This document shows positions 17,862 to 28,514 of a stretch of DNA of 64,000 bases, piece by piece. Made by a program: the position numbers and the translations under genes. Position 1 is the first letter of the stretch; each line of letters opens with the position of its first letter. The DNA is taken from positions 1-64,000 of the forward strand of contig NZ_JSYK01000004.1 in the NCBI RefSeq assembly GCF_000812875.1, written 5' to 3'. The DNA comes from Kaistella solincola (GTDB lineage Bacteria; Bacteroidota; Bacteroidia; Flavobacteriales; Weeksellaceae). The notes under the pieces were generated by a model. The model worked only from the letters and a program-made list of their open reading frames with translations. It made no database searches and was not told where the DNA came from.

Positions 17862-18560
17862 ATGTCGGATATAAAACAAAAAGAGTTTAAAAAGTTTGTT
17901 TTAAATAATAACAAATCAATTAGGTTTAAACAATCCGTTGGGAAATTCAAAAATCAGTTTGATTTACAACCCGGTTGCATGGCGGAAAAAACTACAACTT
18001 ACGGTTCGTTTAGTTTTAGAGCCAAAAGAAATTCTGATGGGAAAATTGGAATGGTTTCATCTGGACATGTTTTTCCTATAGGACAGAACCTTTATTATCA
18101 AGATACTACAGTAATAGGAACTTGTACAAATTCTGTAACATCTGGTTCTGTTGACGCTGCTTTTATTCCAATAGACAATATTTCCAGTTTTACACCAACC
18201 AATACTATATGTAATACTACCTATTTACTATCAACATCAACGAGTCTACCAGGAAAAGGTACTTTAGTGAACCTTAGAGGCGCATTTACTAATACTTCTT
18301 CAGGCTATATTTTAAGCACAGATGCTTCAGTTTATGATCCACAATTTGGAATAACTTTTACAAACTTGACTTCAGCAGACTACCAATCAGCAGCAGGGGA
18401 CAGCGGAGGAATTATTTATACCTATGTAAGCAGTACAAATACAAGATTTACTGTTGGAATTCATAAAGGAGAAAAGGAAGGTATAAGATATTTTACTAAA
18501 GCAAATCTCGCATTAAGTGCATTAAGTGCATTAAATGTTTCACGTTATTACAACAAATAA
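17862..18560 (+). CDS. S1 (chymotrypsin-like) serine protease, probably 5'-frameshifted
   Basis: 232 residues. The catalytic triad is visible: His in MVSSGHVFP (about residue 68), Asp in GSVDAAFIP (about residue 99) and Ser in AAGDSGGIIY (about residue 184). This is alpha-lytic/streptogrisin-like in spacing. No signal peptide is present at this ATG. The upstream frame at 17638-17823 appears to be its lost N-terminal part. The gene sits just before attC-like site 1, followed by a lipoprotein gene 1 bp downstream. More AT-rich than the neighbouring core genes, which suggests transfer. Confidence 0.75.
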   Translation: MSDIKQKEFKKFVLNNNKSIRFKQSVGKFKNQFDLQPGCMAEKTTTYGSFSFRAKRNSDGKIGMVSSGHVFPIGQNLYYQDTTVIGTCTNSVTSGSVDAAFIPIDNISSFTPTNTICNTTYLLSTSTSLPGKGTLVNLRGAFTNTSSGYILSTDASVYDPQFGITFTNLTSADYQSAAGDSGGIIYTYVSSTNTRFTVGIHKGEKEGIRYFTKANLALSALSALNVSRYYNK

Positions 18561-18561
18561 A

Positions 18562-19026
18562 ATGAATTTAATTGCCTTTTCTTCTATGTTATTGATTTTA
18601 AGTTGTAATAATTGTCAAAACAGACCAATACATAATAATCATAATAATTCTGTTGACTCCATAAAGAAAGTACAATTAGAAGATAGTGTTCGCCTGTCAA
18701 ATATTAGTGATTTTAATTTGAAAAATCTAAAAAGAGAGAACATTGTTAATCTCGAAATATTAAATAACACACCAGAAACTCTATATTTTGGGAGAGAATT
18801 TGAATTGCAGATTTATAAAGATAACAATTGGATTAAGGTTGAAAATAATATTTTCATTAACGATATTGGTTATAAATTATTACCAAAAAAATCTCTAACA
18901 ATGGAACTTTTATTTAGTCAACAATCAATTCAAAAGATTGGAAAATATAAGATTACTAAAAAGTTTAAATCTAATAATAAAGTTTACGAAAGTTCTATTG
19001 AGTTTAATGTAAAAAACGACAGATAA
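18562..19026 (+). CDS. Lipoprotein with Ig-like (Big_14-type) domain
   Basis: 154 residues from ATG 18562; the open frame extends 27 bp further upstream into the protease gene, but this ATG places a lipoprotein signal (MLLILSC, Cys about 14) correctly. The rest (NIVNLEILNNTPETLYFGRE ... KSLTMELLFSQQSIQKIGKY) resembles the bacterial Ig-like domain seen in small lipoproteins. Its TAA stop lies inside the left box of attC-like site 1. Possibly an inhibitor or partner of the protease; this is inference. Confidence 0.65.
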   Translation: MNLIAFSSMLLILSCNNCQNRPIHNNHNNSVDSIKKVQLEDSVRLSNISDFNLKNLKRENIVNLEILNNTPETLYFGREFELQIYKDNNWIKVENNIFINDIGYKLLPKKSLTMELLFSQQSIQKIGKYKITKKFKSNNKVYESSIEFNVKNDR

Positions 19027-19153
19027 CATCGGATTGGCAATAGTGCGGAGGAATCGCAGGTTTAACCATTTTAGATATTCCGAAGATTAGTTAATAATAA
19101 GAAAATTTCCGCGTTTAAGCCGCACCATCGCCAATATGCAAAACGTTAGGGCA
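19019..19153 (+). repeat. attC-like recombination site 1
   Basis: Left box ACAGATAAC (19019-19027), right box GTTAGGGCA (19145-19153). Arms ATTGGC (19033-19038) and TGCGG (19044-19048) pair with CCGCA (19120-19124) and GCCAAT (19130-19135), with unpaired AATAG and CCATC spacers. The right box matches the left box of site 2 (TGCCCTAAC) perfectly, not its own left box. Confidence 0.8.
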
Positions 19154-19174
19154 CATGCTAAAAACCCGACCCAC

Positions 19175-19261
19175 AAATGGCACATTTGGTTTTGCCCGAC
19201 ACATAAGCCGACCCTTCTCAAAACCAAAAGAGCCATTTTTTGCCAACGCACCGACAGACAG
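19175..19261 (+). repeat. Second palindrome family, copy 1 (5' flank of defence operon)
   Basis: AAATGGC-aca-TTTGGTTTTG (19175-19194) pairs with CAAAACCAAA-aga-GCCATTT (19219-19238) around a 24-nt loop. It is followed by CCAACGCACCGACAGACA. The same skeleton (aca/aga 3x3 internal loop, then CCAACGCACC and CCGACAGACA) recurs at 28398-28493 with different arm sequences. Confidence 0.7.
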
Positions 19262-19348
19262 GGCGACAATTTATCAAACACTTTTTATCTTGAAAAACGA
19301 TATAATCAAAATATAAAAGCTATTTTAGCTCCCTGACTTATTGTCGAC

Positions 19349-19549
19349 ATGAACAGAATAAAAGAAATACTGGAAGAAAAGGGTATTAAGCAAACTTGGT
19401 TGGCTGAAAGACTTGGAAAAAGCTACAACATGGTCAATGGCTATGTACAAAACCGACAGCAACCAAGACTTGAAGTACTTTTTGAAATTGCTAAGATTTT
19501 GGAAGTCGACCCAAAAGAATTAATCAAAACAGAGAAGCCTAGCAAATGA
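19349..19549 (+). CDS. XRE family helix-turn-helix regulator
   Basis: 66 residues consisting of one Cro/C1-type HTH ([20 protein letters not shown] ... [19 protein letters not shown]). The stop overlaps the ATG of the next gene by 4 bp (ATGA), so it is translationally coupled to the helicase. In this position it is probably the operon's own repressor or copy-number controller, which could delay restriction until methylation is established. Confidence 0.9.
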   Translation: MNRIKEILEEKGIKQTWLAERLGKSYNMVNGYVQNRQQPRLEVLFEIAKILEVDPKELIKTEKPSK

Positions 19550-22500
19550 TATTAGATAACGAAAATGAAAATTTAAAAGTCCACGAGTGGATTGCCTCTT
19601 ACACCGAACAAGGGAAACTGGACATTGTAACCGGGTACTTTACTATTGGTGCTCTTGCTTGGCTTTCAAAAACTGTAAATGATAAAATTTCGGACTTTAG
19701 GCTTGTACTTGGTGACATTGTTAATTTTGACTCTATAGACCAGCGGCCTTTAGACTTGCTAAATGAAAACATTAGCATTGAAGCTTCTCTAAAATTAAGT
19801 TCTTTATCAAAAGAAGCTGTTATTTTTCTAAAGCAGGACAAAGTCGTAGCTAAAACGTTAGAACCAAATTTTTGCCATGCTAAGAGCTACTTATTCAATC
19901 CTGACAAAAAAGACGATAGAAATAAGTACTTCATTTCAGGCAGTTCAAACCTTACAGAAGCAGGAATTGGGCTAAAGCACACGAATAACATTGAGTTAAA
20001 TATTGCCGAAACGGGGAACAATAACCAATACAAGGAACTTGTTGAATGGTTTGATTCTTTGTGGGTAAGACCGCAAGCACACATAGAAAAAACTTTGGTT
20101 TCACCTGACGGAACTAACACGAAAATAGATTTCAAACAATATTTGATAAATGAAATTGAACGGATTTTCATCAAATACACTCCGAGAGAACTATACTACA
20201 AAGTTTTATTTGAATTATTCGGCAATCAACTTTTAGAAACAGAAAACGACCCTGACTTTAACAGGCAAATTGGAAGATTAGAAAATTCCGTTGTATTCAA
20301 CACCCTTTATGAATTTCAGAAAAAAGGTGTGCTCAGTTTGATTCGAATGCTTCAAAAGTATAACGGGGCTATTTTGGCTGATGCAGTTGGTTTGGGTAAA
20401 ACATGGAGTGCTCTTGCAGTTATTAAATTCTTTCAACTTCAGGGGCGTGAAGTTTTATTGCTTTGTCCCAAGAAGCTTGAACACAACTGGAGAAGATATT
20501 TAAAACATCAGGATTCACGCTTCGAGAAAGATCAATTTGATTTTTTCTTACGTTTTCACACAGACATGCACGAAGACAGGGTTGAAAAATACGTTGACCG
20601 TGCCGACAAATACTTTACCAACGACAAACCTAAACTGATTGTCATTGATGAAAGCCACAACCTTAGAAATGATAAATCAAACCGGTATAAATTTTTGCTT
20701 GAGCAGATTCTTAAAGAAAATGAAGATATAAAAGTATTGTTGCTATCAGCAACACCCATTAACAATTCACTAAATGACATCCGAAACCAATTCAAATTAA
20801 TGGTTCAGGGTGATGTTGGTGGTTACGAAGAAACCTTAGGCATCAGAAATTTGGATTACACTTTCCGAACAGCCCAAAAGGTATTCAATGAATGGCGGGA
20901 AGAACCAAGCCCAAGAATAAGTGATTTCATTAAAAAGCTACCAGCCAACTTTTTTACACTTACCGATTCATTAATTGTTGCTCGTACACGAAAAATGATT
21001 GAAGGGCAGCAGATAGGACTAAGCTTTCCAGTAAAGACAAAACCTTTAAATCTATTTGTTACACCGAGTCAGCTAGGAAATTTTGAGTCCTTCGAAGAAT
21101 TGTTTGACCATTTCCCACCGATGCTTTCGGGCTACCAACCTTCTTTTTATTTGGAAGAAGAAGACGAAGAAGAAAAAGACGTACTGCATGACGAAAGACA
21201 AAGAGACCGCTTTTTGGTGAAGATGATGTACATCTTGATGGTTAAGCGACTAGAATCTTCATGGTATTCCTTCTACTCTACCGTTGAAAAAATAAAAGAC
21301 CATCACCAAAATGCTTTGGACAAAATAAAAGCTTATCAGGAAGGCAAAGCCAACAGCAAACTAAATGAAAAGGATGAAAACCTTTTTGATGATGATGATT
21401 TGCAGGACGATTATGAAGAACTCACTTTAGGTAAAAAACGAAAGATTAATCTCTCTGATATTGACGCATCAGGAAACTTGGAGAACTTCAAGAAGGATTT
21501 AAAGAAAGATTTGGATGCTCTCGACAATCTTTTCATTAATCTCCAAAAGTTTGAAAACAAAATAGACAAGGAAACTCTCCGTCCCGGAAATCTTAATTCA
21601 GCAGACGATAAATTGCAAACACTGATTGCTGAAATCAACAAGAAAAGGGCAACAGGTGAAAACAATGGAAACGCAAAAGTGGTCATCTTTACAGTTTATC
21701 GTGATACTGCTCAATATCTTTTTGACCAACTAAAAAGTCGTGGTTTTGATAAACTCGCAATGGTTTCAGGTTCCGGCTCGCAGACCAGTGATTCAGATGA
21801 AGAAACCAAAAACTTTGAACCTATTCTAGAACGCTTTGCTCCATATACTAAACTATACATGGAGAAAGAATGGGACTTTCAAACACCTAAAAAAGGAACA
21901 GAAGCATACCACGAATGGATTTCTTGGGTAGCACAAAACCACCCGAAAACCTACGCTAAGATTCAACAACCAATTGATATTCTGATAGCCACGGATGCAC
22001 TAAGTGAAGGGCAGAATTTGCAAGATGCCGACATGGTTATCAATTACGATATTCATTGGAATCCTGTTAGAATCATTCAGCGATTGGGACGGATTGACCG
22101 TTTAGGAAGCCCCAACAATAAAATATTCGGCATCAATTTTTGGCCATCTAACAACATCAACTCTTACTTAAATCTACAAGGAAGAATTGAACAACGCATG
22201 GCAGCCATGAAGTTGGCAGGTGCCGAAGTAGATGAAAAATTCTCCGAAACCTTTCAAGAAATGATTCATGACGAATCACTTGACCAACGCATGAAAAACC
22301 GCATGATGGAGCAAATGCAGGTTACCTTTGACGATTTGGACGGCAATGAAACCTTTGGCTTTGACGACCTTTCTTTGGAGCGGTACAGACAAGATTTATT
22401 GGAAGAATTCAATAAAGACAAAGTCAAATATCTGCGTATGCCTAAAGGCGTTTATACAGGCTTTAAAGCCGACACTTCTTTGTGTGCCGAAAACGGTTTG

Positions 22501-22932
22501 ATTGCTTTGCTTGGCTATCCTGCTCGTCCGGCAAAATCACCAGAACACGAATACAAAGTTTTTGACCTTCTATACATCAACAAACAGGGTAAATTGGTTC
22601 TGCTTAACCAAAAAGACGTGTTGGATGCCTTAACCCATCATAAGGACAAAGACCGTTTTGTACCTGATGAGATAGATAAAGGCGATGATGCAGCCATTCA
22701 AGAATTGGTGAGTGCTATTAAAGCATGGCTAGATAGCCAAGCATCAGAAGAACAAGTACAAGAAGACGGCACTACCAAAAAAGTAATGGGAACGGAAGCA
22801 AAAGACCTTTTATCAAAATTGAGAAAGGGAGATAAAGACGCTTTATCCCGAGTAAAACAAAACGTCAAAGTGGATGAAAAATTCCAACTTGACAATTTCG
22901 ATTTAATCACTTGGTTTTTAGTAACAGCATAG
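19546..22932 (+). CDS. PLD-nuclease/SNF2-type helicase fusion, defence-like
   Basis: 1128 residues. The N-terminal phospholipase D-like domain (residues about 1-170) has HAKSYLF near residue 110 and [10 protein letters not shown] near residue 130, the HxK and downstream motif of PLD nucleases. The SNF2-type helicase follows: Walker [12 protein letters not shown] (about residue 280), DESH box ([10 protein letters not shown], about 368), SATPI, and helicase C with [14 protein letters not shown] and [12 protein letters not shown] (about 815-855). An acidic insert lies near 545-640. It would translocate on DNA and cut. It is the second of four coupled genes within one attC-like cassette. Confidence 0.88.
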   Translation: MILDNENENLKVHEWIASYTEQGKLDIVTGYFTIGALAWLSKTVNDKISDFRLVLGDIVNFDSIDQRPLDLLNENISIEASLKLSSLSKEAVIFLKQDKVVAKTLEPNFCHAKSYLFNPDKKDDRNKYFISGSSNLTEAGIGLKHTNNIELNIAETGNNNQYKELVEWFDSLWVRPQAHIEKTLVSPDGTNTKIDFKQYLINEIERIFIKYTPRELYYKVLFELFGNQLLETENDPDFNRQIGRLENSVVFNTLYEFQKKGVLSLIRMLQKYNGAILADAVGLGKTWSALAVIKFFQLQGREVLLLCPKKLEHNWRRYLKHQDSRFEKDQFDFFLRFHTDMHEDRVEKYVDRADKYFTNDKPKLIVIDESHNLRNDKSNRYKFLLEQILKENEDIKVLLLSATPINNSLNDIRNQFKLMVQGDVGGYEETLGIRNLDYTFRTAQKVFNEWREEPSPRISDFIKKLPANFFTLTDSLIVARTRKMIEGQQIGLSFPVKTKPLNLFVTPSQLGNFESFEELFDHFPPMLSGYQPSFYLEEEDEEEKDVLHDERQRDRFLVKMMYILMVKRLESSWYSFYSTVEKIKDHHQNALDKIKAYQEGKANSKLNEKDENLFDDDDLQDDYEELTLGKKRKINLSDIDASGNLENFKKDLKKDLDALDNLFINLQKFENKIDKETLRPGNLNSADDKLQTLIAEINKKRATGENNGNAKVVIFTVYRDTAQYLFDQLKSRGFDKLAMVSGSGSQTSDSDEETKNFEPILERFAPYTKLYMEKEWDFQTPKKGTEAYHEWISWVAQNHPKTYAKIQQPIDILIATDALSEGQNLQDADMVINYDIHWNPVRIIQRLGRIDRLGSPNNKIFGINFWPSNNINSYLNLQGRIEQRMAAMKLAGAEVDEKFSETFQEMIHDESLDQRMKNRMMEQMQVTFDDLDGNETFGFDDLSLERYRQDLLEEFNKDKVKYLRMPKGVYTGFKADTSLCAENGLIALLGYPARPAKSPEHEYKVFDLLYINKQGKLVLLNQKDVLDALTHHKDKDRFVPDEIDKGDDAAIQELVSAIKAWLDSQASEEQVQEDGTTKKVMGTEAKDLLSKLRKGDKDALSRVKQNVKVDEKFQLDNFDLITWFLVTA

Positions 22933-22934
22933 AT

Positions 22935-25900
22935 ATGAAACTACAGATATTCAATCAGGTTAATTTCCTTCAGGCACTCAAAGCACTTTTCAAAGACTTG
23001 AAAGTGCCCATGAACTACGTGGCGGACGAACCCACTACAGCAAAGGAAATCCTGAAAGACACTTACAAGGATAACGACACTTTCCAACTCATGGATGATG
23101 TCTATTTCTTGGGCATGGTGGACGATGCATCTTTTGAAGGCAATAAATCCTTAGAAGCAGAAAAAATCAAATCCGATTATGATGGCATACTGATTTTTGG
23201 AGTAACTCTTAAAAGCAGACCCAACGGACTGCTTCCTACCCGATCGCAATTGGCAGAAATTTCGAGAGCCTTTAACCGTGAGTTTTATTATACGCCTGTG
23301 GTGGTGGTTTTCAAATACGGATACTACTTAGCTTTTGCCAATACCGAACGACTCAAATACAAGCAAGAATGGCGTGAAGGCGAAAAGGCAGGTAAAGTAA
23401 GTTTGCTTCGGGATATTCATATTGAAAAACCACATTCTGGTCACGAACGCATTTTAGCCGAATTGCAAATTCCTACCACAGGAACAAAGAAAGTGGATTC
23501 CTTCGCCAAACTCTATGCGTATTGGCAGGAAGTATTTAGCGTAAGCCTGCTCAATAAGAAATTCTACCAAGAACTTTCCAACTGGTATTTCTGGGCAACA
23601 CAGCATGTAACCTTTCCCGGAGAACCAACGATTGCCGATGCCCATCACAAAAACGCCAAACTGGAAGACCTGCTTCAAGAGCATCGAGCTACCAACGTAA
23701 TCAGAATGCTTACCCGATTGCTTTTTGTGTGGTTCATCAAAGAGAAAAAACTGATTCCCGAAGAACTATTTGAACTGGATGCTTTGCAAAAAGATATTCT
23801 GAATGAAATCTCTCCTTACCATGAAAGGGGAATGTTCAAAGAGCGTAACAAGGAAAGCATATACTACAAAGCCATTTTGCAGAACTTGTTTTTTGCTACC
23901 CTCAATTGCCCTATTGAAGCAGAGAGTTTAGACAAACGCAAACGTGGCTTTCGTGGTGATGGCTATGGCACACACAGGGGCATAGACTACCTGATGCGTT
24001 ACAAATCCTATTTCAAGAATCCTGATGCCTTTTTAGAAAAACTGAATCAAACTGTTCCTTTCTTAAACGGTGGGCTTTTTGAATGCCTGGACGATAAATT
24101 CAACAACCTCTATATTGATGGCTTCTCCGACCAAATGACAAAGGGCGAACAACTCATTGTGCCCGATTACCTATTTTTTGGTGTAGAAGAAGAAACCGAC
24201 CTGAGCGACATTGTTGGCATCAAGGATAAAAAGTACAAACAAGCTGCTGTAAAAGGACTGATTAACATCCTCAAATCTTACAAGTTTACGATTACTGAAA
24301 ATACCCCGATTGAAGAAGATGTAGCCCTTGACCCGGAACTATTGGGTAAGGTATTTGAAAACCTCTTGGCGAGCTACAACCCCGAAACCAAAACCACCGC
24401 ACGTAAGCAAACCGGCTCATTTTATACACCACGGGAGATTGTAAATTACATGGTGGATGAAAGCTTGATTGCTTACCTGAAAAATGCAATCTCTGATTGG
24501 GGCGGATTGGATGATAAAACATTGGATAAAGAACTCCATGTGTTAACATCCTTTGACAGCAAAGTACCTTTTGCTGACAATCCCCGATTGCAAAAGGAAA
24601 TCATTACTGCATTAAGTACTTGCACCATTCTCGACCCAGCTTGTGGTTCGGGTGCTTTCCCGATGGGCATATTGCAGAAAATGGTGCACATCCTCCAAAA
24701 GCTTGATCCGGATAATAAGGTTTGGAAAGAAGTGCAATTAGAAAAAGCCGAACAAGACTCAAAAGCAGCTTTTGAGATAGAAGACAAGCAAGCCCGTGAA
24801 GAACGCTTACTGGAAATAAACGAAGCCTTTGACCAAAGCATCAACGACCCGGACTATGCCCGTAAACTGTTCTTAATTGAAAACTGCATTTATGGGGTAG
24901 ATATACAACCCATTGCCACCCAAATCTCCAAACTCCGATTCTTCATTTCTTTAGTAGTGGAGCAAAAGGTAAACGCTGAGAAAAATAATTTTGGCATACG
25001 ACCTTTGCCTAACTTGGAAACGAAGTTTGTAGCAGCAAATACCCTTATTGGCATCAAAAAAGATGGTGGCTTATTTGAAACCGATGAAGTAAAAAAAGTG
25101 GAAAACGAACTTAAAATCGTTCGACATAAGATTTTCAGTCTTAAATCCAAAGAACGAAAAATTGCTTGGAGAGAAAAAGACAAGGTATTGAGAGAGAAAC
25201 TTTCTACGGTCTTGAAAAATCAGGGTTTGCCTTTAGATGCTGCTGAAAAATTAGCTGGATGGGATCCTTATGACCAAAATGCTTCATCACCTTTTTTTGA
25301 TTCGGAATGGATGTTTGGGATAAAGGACGGCTTTGAAATAGTAATTGGGAATCCACCATATTTGATAATTCCAAAAGAGCTGCTTAATGGAATTTACAAA
25401 GAATACAAACTTCAGGAAGGCAAACCTGATTTGTACCGTCTGTTTTTAGAAAAATCAGCAAAGATGCTTACACCTATTGGCATTTTTTCATTCATTACAC
25501 CTAATACTTTTCTTACAATACCTAATAGCACGAAATTACGCAAATACATTTTAACGAATTTCCATATTTCAAGCCTTTTGAATTTTGATGAAACTGTTTT
25601 CGAAACAGCTTCAGTTAATAGCCTCGTCTTTGTGTTTGATAGAAAATTAAAAAATAACAAAACAAGGGTCTCTATTATTAACTCCAATAATAAAACAGCC
25701 CCAAGAAGCGATTATCATATTTCACAGAAAGAGTGGGAACAAAACACTCAATTTGAATTTAATATTTTTATAAATGACGAATCTAGCATTGTAATTACTA
25801 AAATTGAAGAGAATAGTAAAAAGTTGAATGACTTTGGTTTTTCTGTTTCGCTTGGAGCTCAACAATACCATAACACTATTCATTCAGAATCACAAATTCA

Positions 25901-26651
25901 GAACAGATTTTTGCATAGTGAAATAAAATTAAATCACAATTACATTCTTGAACTTGGCGGCAAGAATATCAATCTTTTCAAAATAGATTCACCAGCGAAG
26001 GAAATATATGTTGATTTCTCGGCTGAATTCTACACCAAACCCGATAAATCTTACTTTACAAAGCCAAGAGTAATTTTTAGAGAGATTACAGGAAAGACAA
26101 TAATTTCAGCATACACAGAAAAGGTATTTGTAATAAGCAAATCATGCTATTCAATTATTGGAAAGCCTGAAAAACTAAAAAATCTGCAATTAATACTGTC
26201 ATCAAGACTAATCGGGTATTGGGTTTCTAGCATTGGTGACAAATCCAAACAAAGATTATTTCCAAGAATTACAAAATCCGCAATAAACAAAATACCCGTT
26301 AAATTATTCCCTAACACAAATTTCGCATGCAATCTCCATGACATGATTGCTTTCTCATCAAATTCTTCACGTTTCGCAATATTTAGAAATATTCAAGATG
26401 GACTTGTTTTCAATCTATATTTTAAAAAGCATGTTGACGATCTAAATCTTAATGTTATTGAAATGGTTGAAAATGACGTCACGATCGCCATGCAAGGAAG
26501 CCTTTTCGAACATCAGAGCCAATTAAATAAGGAACAAATAGTTGAATCACTCTATGCCAAATGGAGCCACCCCGATAATGAAGTCCGCAATCGCATCAAA
26601 CTATTTGCTGTGCGTAGCCCGGAGATTTTAAAACCGATATTGGAAAGCTAA
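22935..26651 (+). CDS. Eco57I-like DNA adenine methyltransferase, restriction-modification type
   Basis: 1238 residues from ATG 22935, 2 bp after the helicase stop; the open frame runs further upstream within the helicase gene but this ATG is the natural start. SAM-binding motif I is ILDPACGSGAFPMGIL (about residue 565), and the N6-adenine motif IV is NPPY in IVIGNPPYLIIP (about residue 808). The ~500-residue N-terminal part and the C-terminal target-recognition part (residues about 950-1180, notably more AT-rich) fit a type IIG-like or PglX-like enzyme. Methylates DNA, and with the helicase forms a restriction-like system. The stop overlaps the next ATG (TAATG). Confidence 0.88.
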   Translation: MKLQIFNQVNFLQALKALFKDLKVPMNYVADEPTTAKEILKDTYKDNDTFQLMDDVYFLGMVDDASFEGNKSLEAEKIKSDYDGILIFGVTLKSRPNGLLPTRSQLAEISRAFNREFYYTPVVVVFKYGYYLAFANTERLKYKQEWREGEKAGKVSLLRDIHIEKPHSGHERILAELQIPTTGTKKVDSFAKLYAYWQEVFSVSLLNKKFYQELSNWYFWATQHVTFPGEPTIADAHHKNAKLEDLLQEHRATNVIRMLTRLLFVWFIKEKKLIPEELFELDALQKDILNEISPYHERGMFKERNKESIYYKAILQNLFFATLNCPIEAESLDKRKRGFRGDGYGTHRGIDYLMRYKSYFKNPDAFLEKLNQTVPFLNGGLFECLDDKFNNLYIDGFSDQMTKGEQLIVPDYLFFGVEEETDLSDIVGIKDKKYKQAAVKGLINILKSYKFTITENTPIEEDVALDPELLGKVFENLLASYNPETKTTARKQTGSFYTPREIVNYMVDESLIAYLKNAISDWGGLDDKTLDKELHVLTSFDSKVPFADNPRLQKEIITALSTCTILDPACGSGAFPMGILQKMVHILQKLDPDNKVWKEVQLEKAEQDSKAAFEIEDKQAREERLLEINEAFDQSINDPDYARKLFLIENCIYGVDIQPIATQISKLRFFISLVVEQKVNAEKNNFGIRPLPNLETKFVAANTLIGIKKDGGLFETDEVKKVENELKIVRHKIFSLKSKERKIAWREKDKVLREKLSTVLKNQGLPLDAAEKLAGWDPYDQNASSPFFDSEWMFGIKDGFEIVIGNPPYLIIPKELLNGIYKEYKLQEGKPDLYRLFLEKSAKMLTPIGIFSFITPNTFLTIPNSTKLRKYILTNFHISSLLNFDETVFETASVNSLVFVFDRKLKNNKTRVSIINSNNKTAPRSDYHISQKEWEQNTQFEFNIFINDESSIVITKIEENSKKLNDFGFSVSLGAQQYHNTIHSESQIQNRFLHSEIKLNHNYILELGGKNINLFKIDSPAKEIYVDFSAEFYTKPDKSYFTKPRVIFREITGKTIISAYTEKVFVISKSCYSIIGKPEKLKNLQLILSSRLIGYWVSSIGDKSKQRLFPRITKSAINKIPVKLFPNTNFACNLHDMIAFSSNSSRFAIFRNIQDGLVFNLYFKKHVDDLNLNVIEMVENDVTIAMQGSLFEHQSQLNKEQIVESLYAKWSHPDNEVRNRIKLFAVRSPEILKPILES

Positions 26652-28372
26652 TGAAGAAAATTAAGGAAATAAAAATCCAAAACTTTAAGGCTTTTCAAAA
26701 AGAGCAGGTTTTTCCAATCAATGGAAAACATGTTTTGGTATATGGTAACAATGGTTCGGGTAAGTCGTCCTTATTTTGGGCATTGTACACACTTTTGCAA
26801 AGCAGTATCAAAGAAGATGATGGCGTAAAGAAGTATTTCAAGAAATACGTGGCATCGAATAAAGGCACACACCAAACATTGAAAAACGTATTTATGGACG
26901 AGAATGAACAATCCTTCATCAAACTCAGCGCCATAGATACAGCAACACAACATGAAGAAACTTTCACTATTTCGCATGATGTAATCAATACGAATGATGA
27001 TGCCAACACGCTGATTCAAGAACTCAACATAGCCAGTGACTTTATCAATTATAAACTGCTACACAACTTCTATCGAGCATCACACAAACAGGAAGTAAAT
27101 CTTTGGCCAGTTTTTGAACGGGATATTTTTCCTTTTATGACTGATGGTACACAAAACTGGCTGGATGATATTATTAAAGCACCAACGTTGGATGTTCCGA
27201 GAACGCCAAAAGGTGCAGTTGCTTCACGAAACAGAAAGCAGCGATATGTAGATGATATTGCTGCACTTAATGAAAAGATTCAAAACCTTCTAAATGAAAT
27301 TACAGGTCACGCCAACATCTTTCTAAAAGACCATTTTTTTGAAGGAAAAGATGTTATCAAAGTAGCTTTAAGTTTTGAAAAGAAATTTAAATTTGACCTG
27401 ATTAAGAACAAGATATGGGAAGACAATAAGCAGGGTCAGCGTCATGACCAATTGCATATCAAATTAGGCGTTGAAATTTATGATGACACCATTCCTGAAA
27501 AATGGAGAGCCATTGAACGGGTGCAATCTTTTCTAAATGAAGCACAATTAACCAGAATTGCTATTGGAGTGCGTATTGGTGCATTGCGAACAAGACCTTT
27601 GGCAAGTGCCAGATTTAAGATTTTGGTACTGGATGACATGCTCATCAGCTTAGATTTATCCAATCGAATGGATGTGGTTCGCATCATTCTAAACAAGGAA
27701 GAAAAGGAAGATTTGAAATTCTTTGACGGCTTTCAAAAGTTCATCCTTACACACGACAAAGGTTTCTTCAATCTCATACGCAGAAATACAGATGAAGAAG
27801 AATGGGTGTACTTCAATTTCAATAAAGATGAAAAAGACAGTTCCGCACCCAAAATCAAAGAAGACGAATCTCCTATACAGCGGGCAATTAAAAGATTCGA
27901 AGAAGGAGAATTTGAAGCCTCTGGAAATGAATTAAGAAAGGAAGCAGAAGCAATATTGGACAGCTTCTTAGACCCAGATATGAAATTTTTCAACCAAAAG
28001 TTCAAGGGCTTAAGTCAGAAATTAGATGATGCTTTTAAGCAACTTATTGATAAACGCCACAAGGACTTCACCGAAAAATTCATAAATGACCTGGACTTAT
28101 CCAAACTCAAAAAAATCAAAACCGACTATTCAACAGACGGTACATTGACAGCAGAAGAAATCGCTAATCTCGACAGCATTAAAACCAGACTTTTCGACTT
28201 CTTAATTGAGTTTAACGAAAAGAAAAACCGAAAAGAACTGCTCATCACCGAGACCAAAGACATCTTGGACAGGATCATGAATGCAGCTTCACATCATTCA
28301 GAGAATCCATTGCACCGAGAAGAACTGAAAAACGCCATTGCAAAAATGATAGAATTAAAAGAACATCTATAG
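26651..28372 (+). CDS. AAA ATPase, RecF/SMC-like, defence-like operon
   Basis: 573 residues. Walker A YGNNGSGKSSLFWAL lies near residue 32, and a Walker B-like segment ILVLDDMLISLD near residue 324 with the D-loop following. There is no zinc hook, and only modest helical middle regions. The C-terminal third (SGNELRKEAEAILDSFLDP ... LHREELKNAIAKMIE) is helical and resembles OLD/AbiLi-like ATPase tails. Last gene of the four-gene unit; its start overlaps the methylase stop by 1 bp. Likely a sensor or regulatory ATPase for the nuclease-helicase. Confidence 0.82.
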   Translation: MKKIKEIKIQNFKAFQKEQVFPINGKHVLVYGNNGSGKSSLFWALYTLLQSSIKEDDGVKKYFKKYVASNKGTHQTLKNVFMDENEQSFIKLSAIDTATQHEETFTISHDVINTNDDANTLIQELNIASDFINYKLLHNFYRASHKQEVNLWPVFERDIFPFMTDGTQNWLDDIIKAPTLDVPRTPKGAVASRNRKQRYVDDIAALNEKIQNLLNEITGHANIFLKDHFFEGKDVIKVALSFEKKFKFDLIKNKIWEDNKQGQRHDQLHIKLGVEIYDDTIPEKWRAIERVQSFLNEAQLTRIAIGVRIGALRTRPLASARFKILVLDDMLISLDLSNRMDVVRIILNKEEKEDLKFFDGFQKFILTHDKGFFNLIRRNTDEEEWVYFNFNKDEKDSSAPKIKEDESPIQRAIKRFEEGEFEASGNELRKEAEAILDSFLDPDMKFFNQKFKGLSQKLDDAFKQLIDKRHKDFTEKFINDLDLSKLKKIKTDYSTDGTLTAEEIANLDSIKTRLFDFLIEFNEKKNRKELLITETKDILDRIMNAASHHSENPLHREELKNAIAKMIELKEHL

Positions 28373-28397
28373 CATGACTAAGCCAACCCTTCACAGC

Positions 28398-28493
28398 CAC
28401 ACACATTGCCAAGCCACACAAGCCCATGCTCAAACCAAAGCTTGGCAAAGAGTGTGTCTGTCCCAACGCACCCCAAAACCGACAGACAAACCA
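28398..28493 (+). repeat. Second palindrome family, copy 2 (3' flank of defence operon)
   Basis: CACAC-aca-TTGCCAAGC (28398-28414) pairs with GCTTGGCAA-aga-GTGTG (28440-28456). It is followed by CCCAACGCACC and CCGACAGACA, as in copy 1 at 19175-19261. The arms differ but the spacers and tail are kept, which points to a conserved structure and not a recent plain duplication. Confidence 0.7.
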
Positions 28494-28514
28494 ACGGACG
28501 AAGAAGAAGCACGA

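Noticed and set aside
19349-28372. DISARM or BREX system
   Set aside because: PLD, SNF2 helicase and methylase occur, but drmA/drmB and pglZ/brxC/brxL are absent, and the PLD is fused to the helicase.
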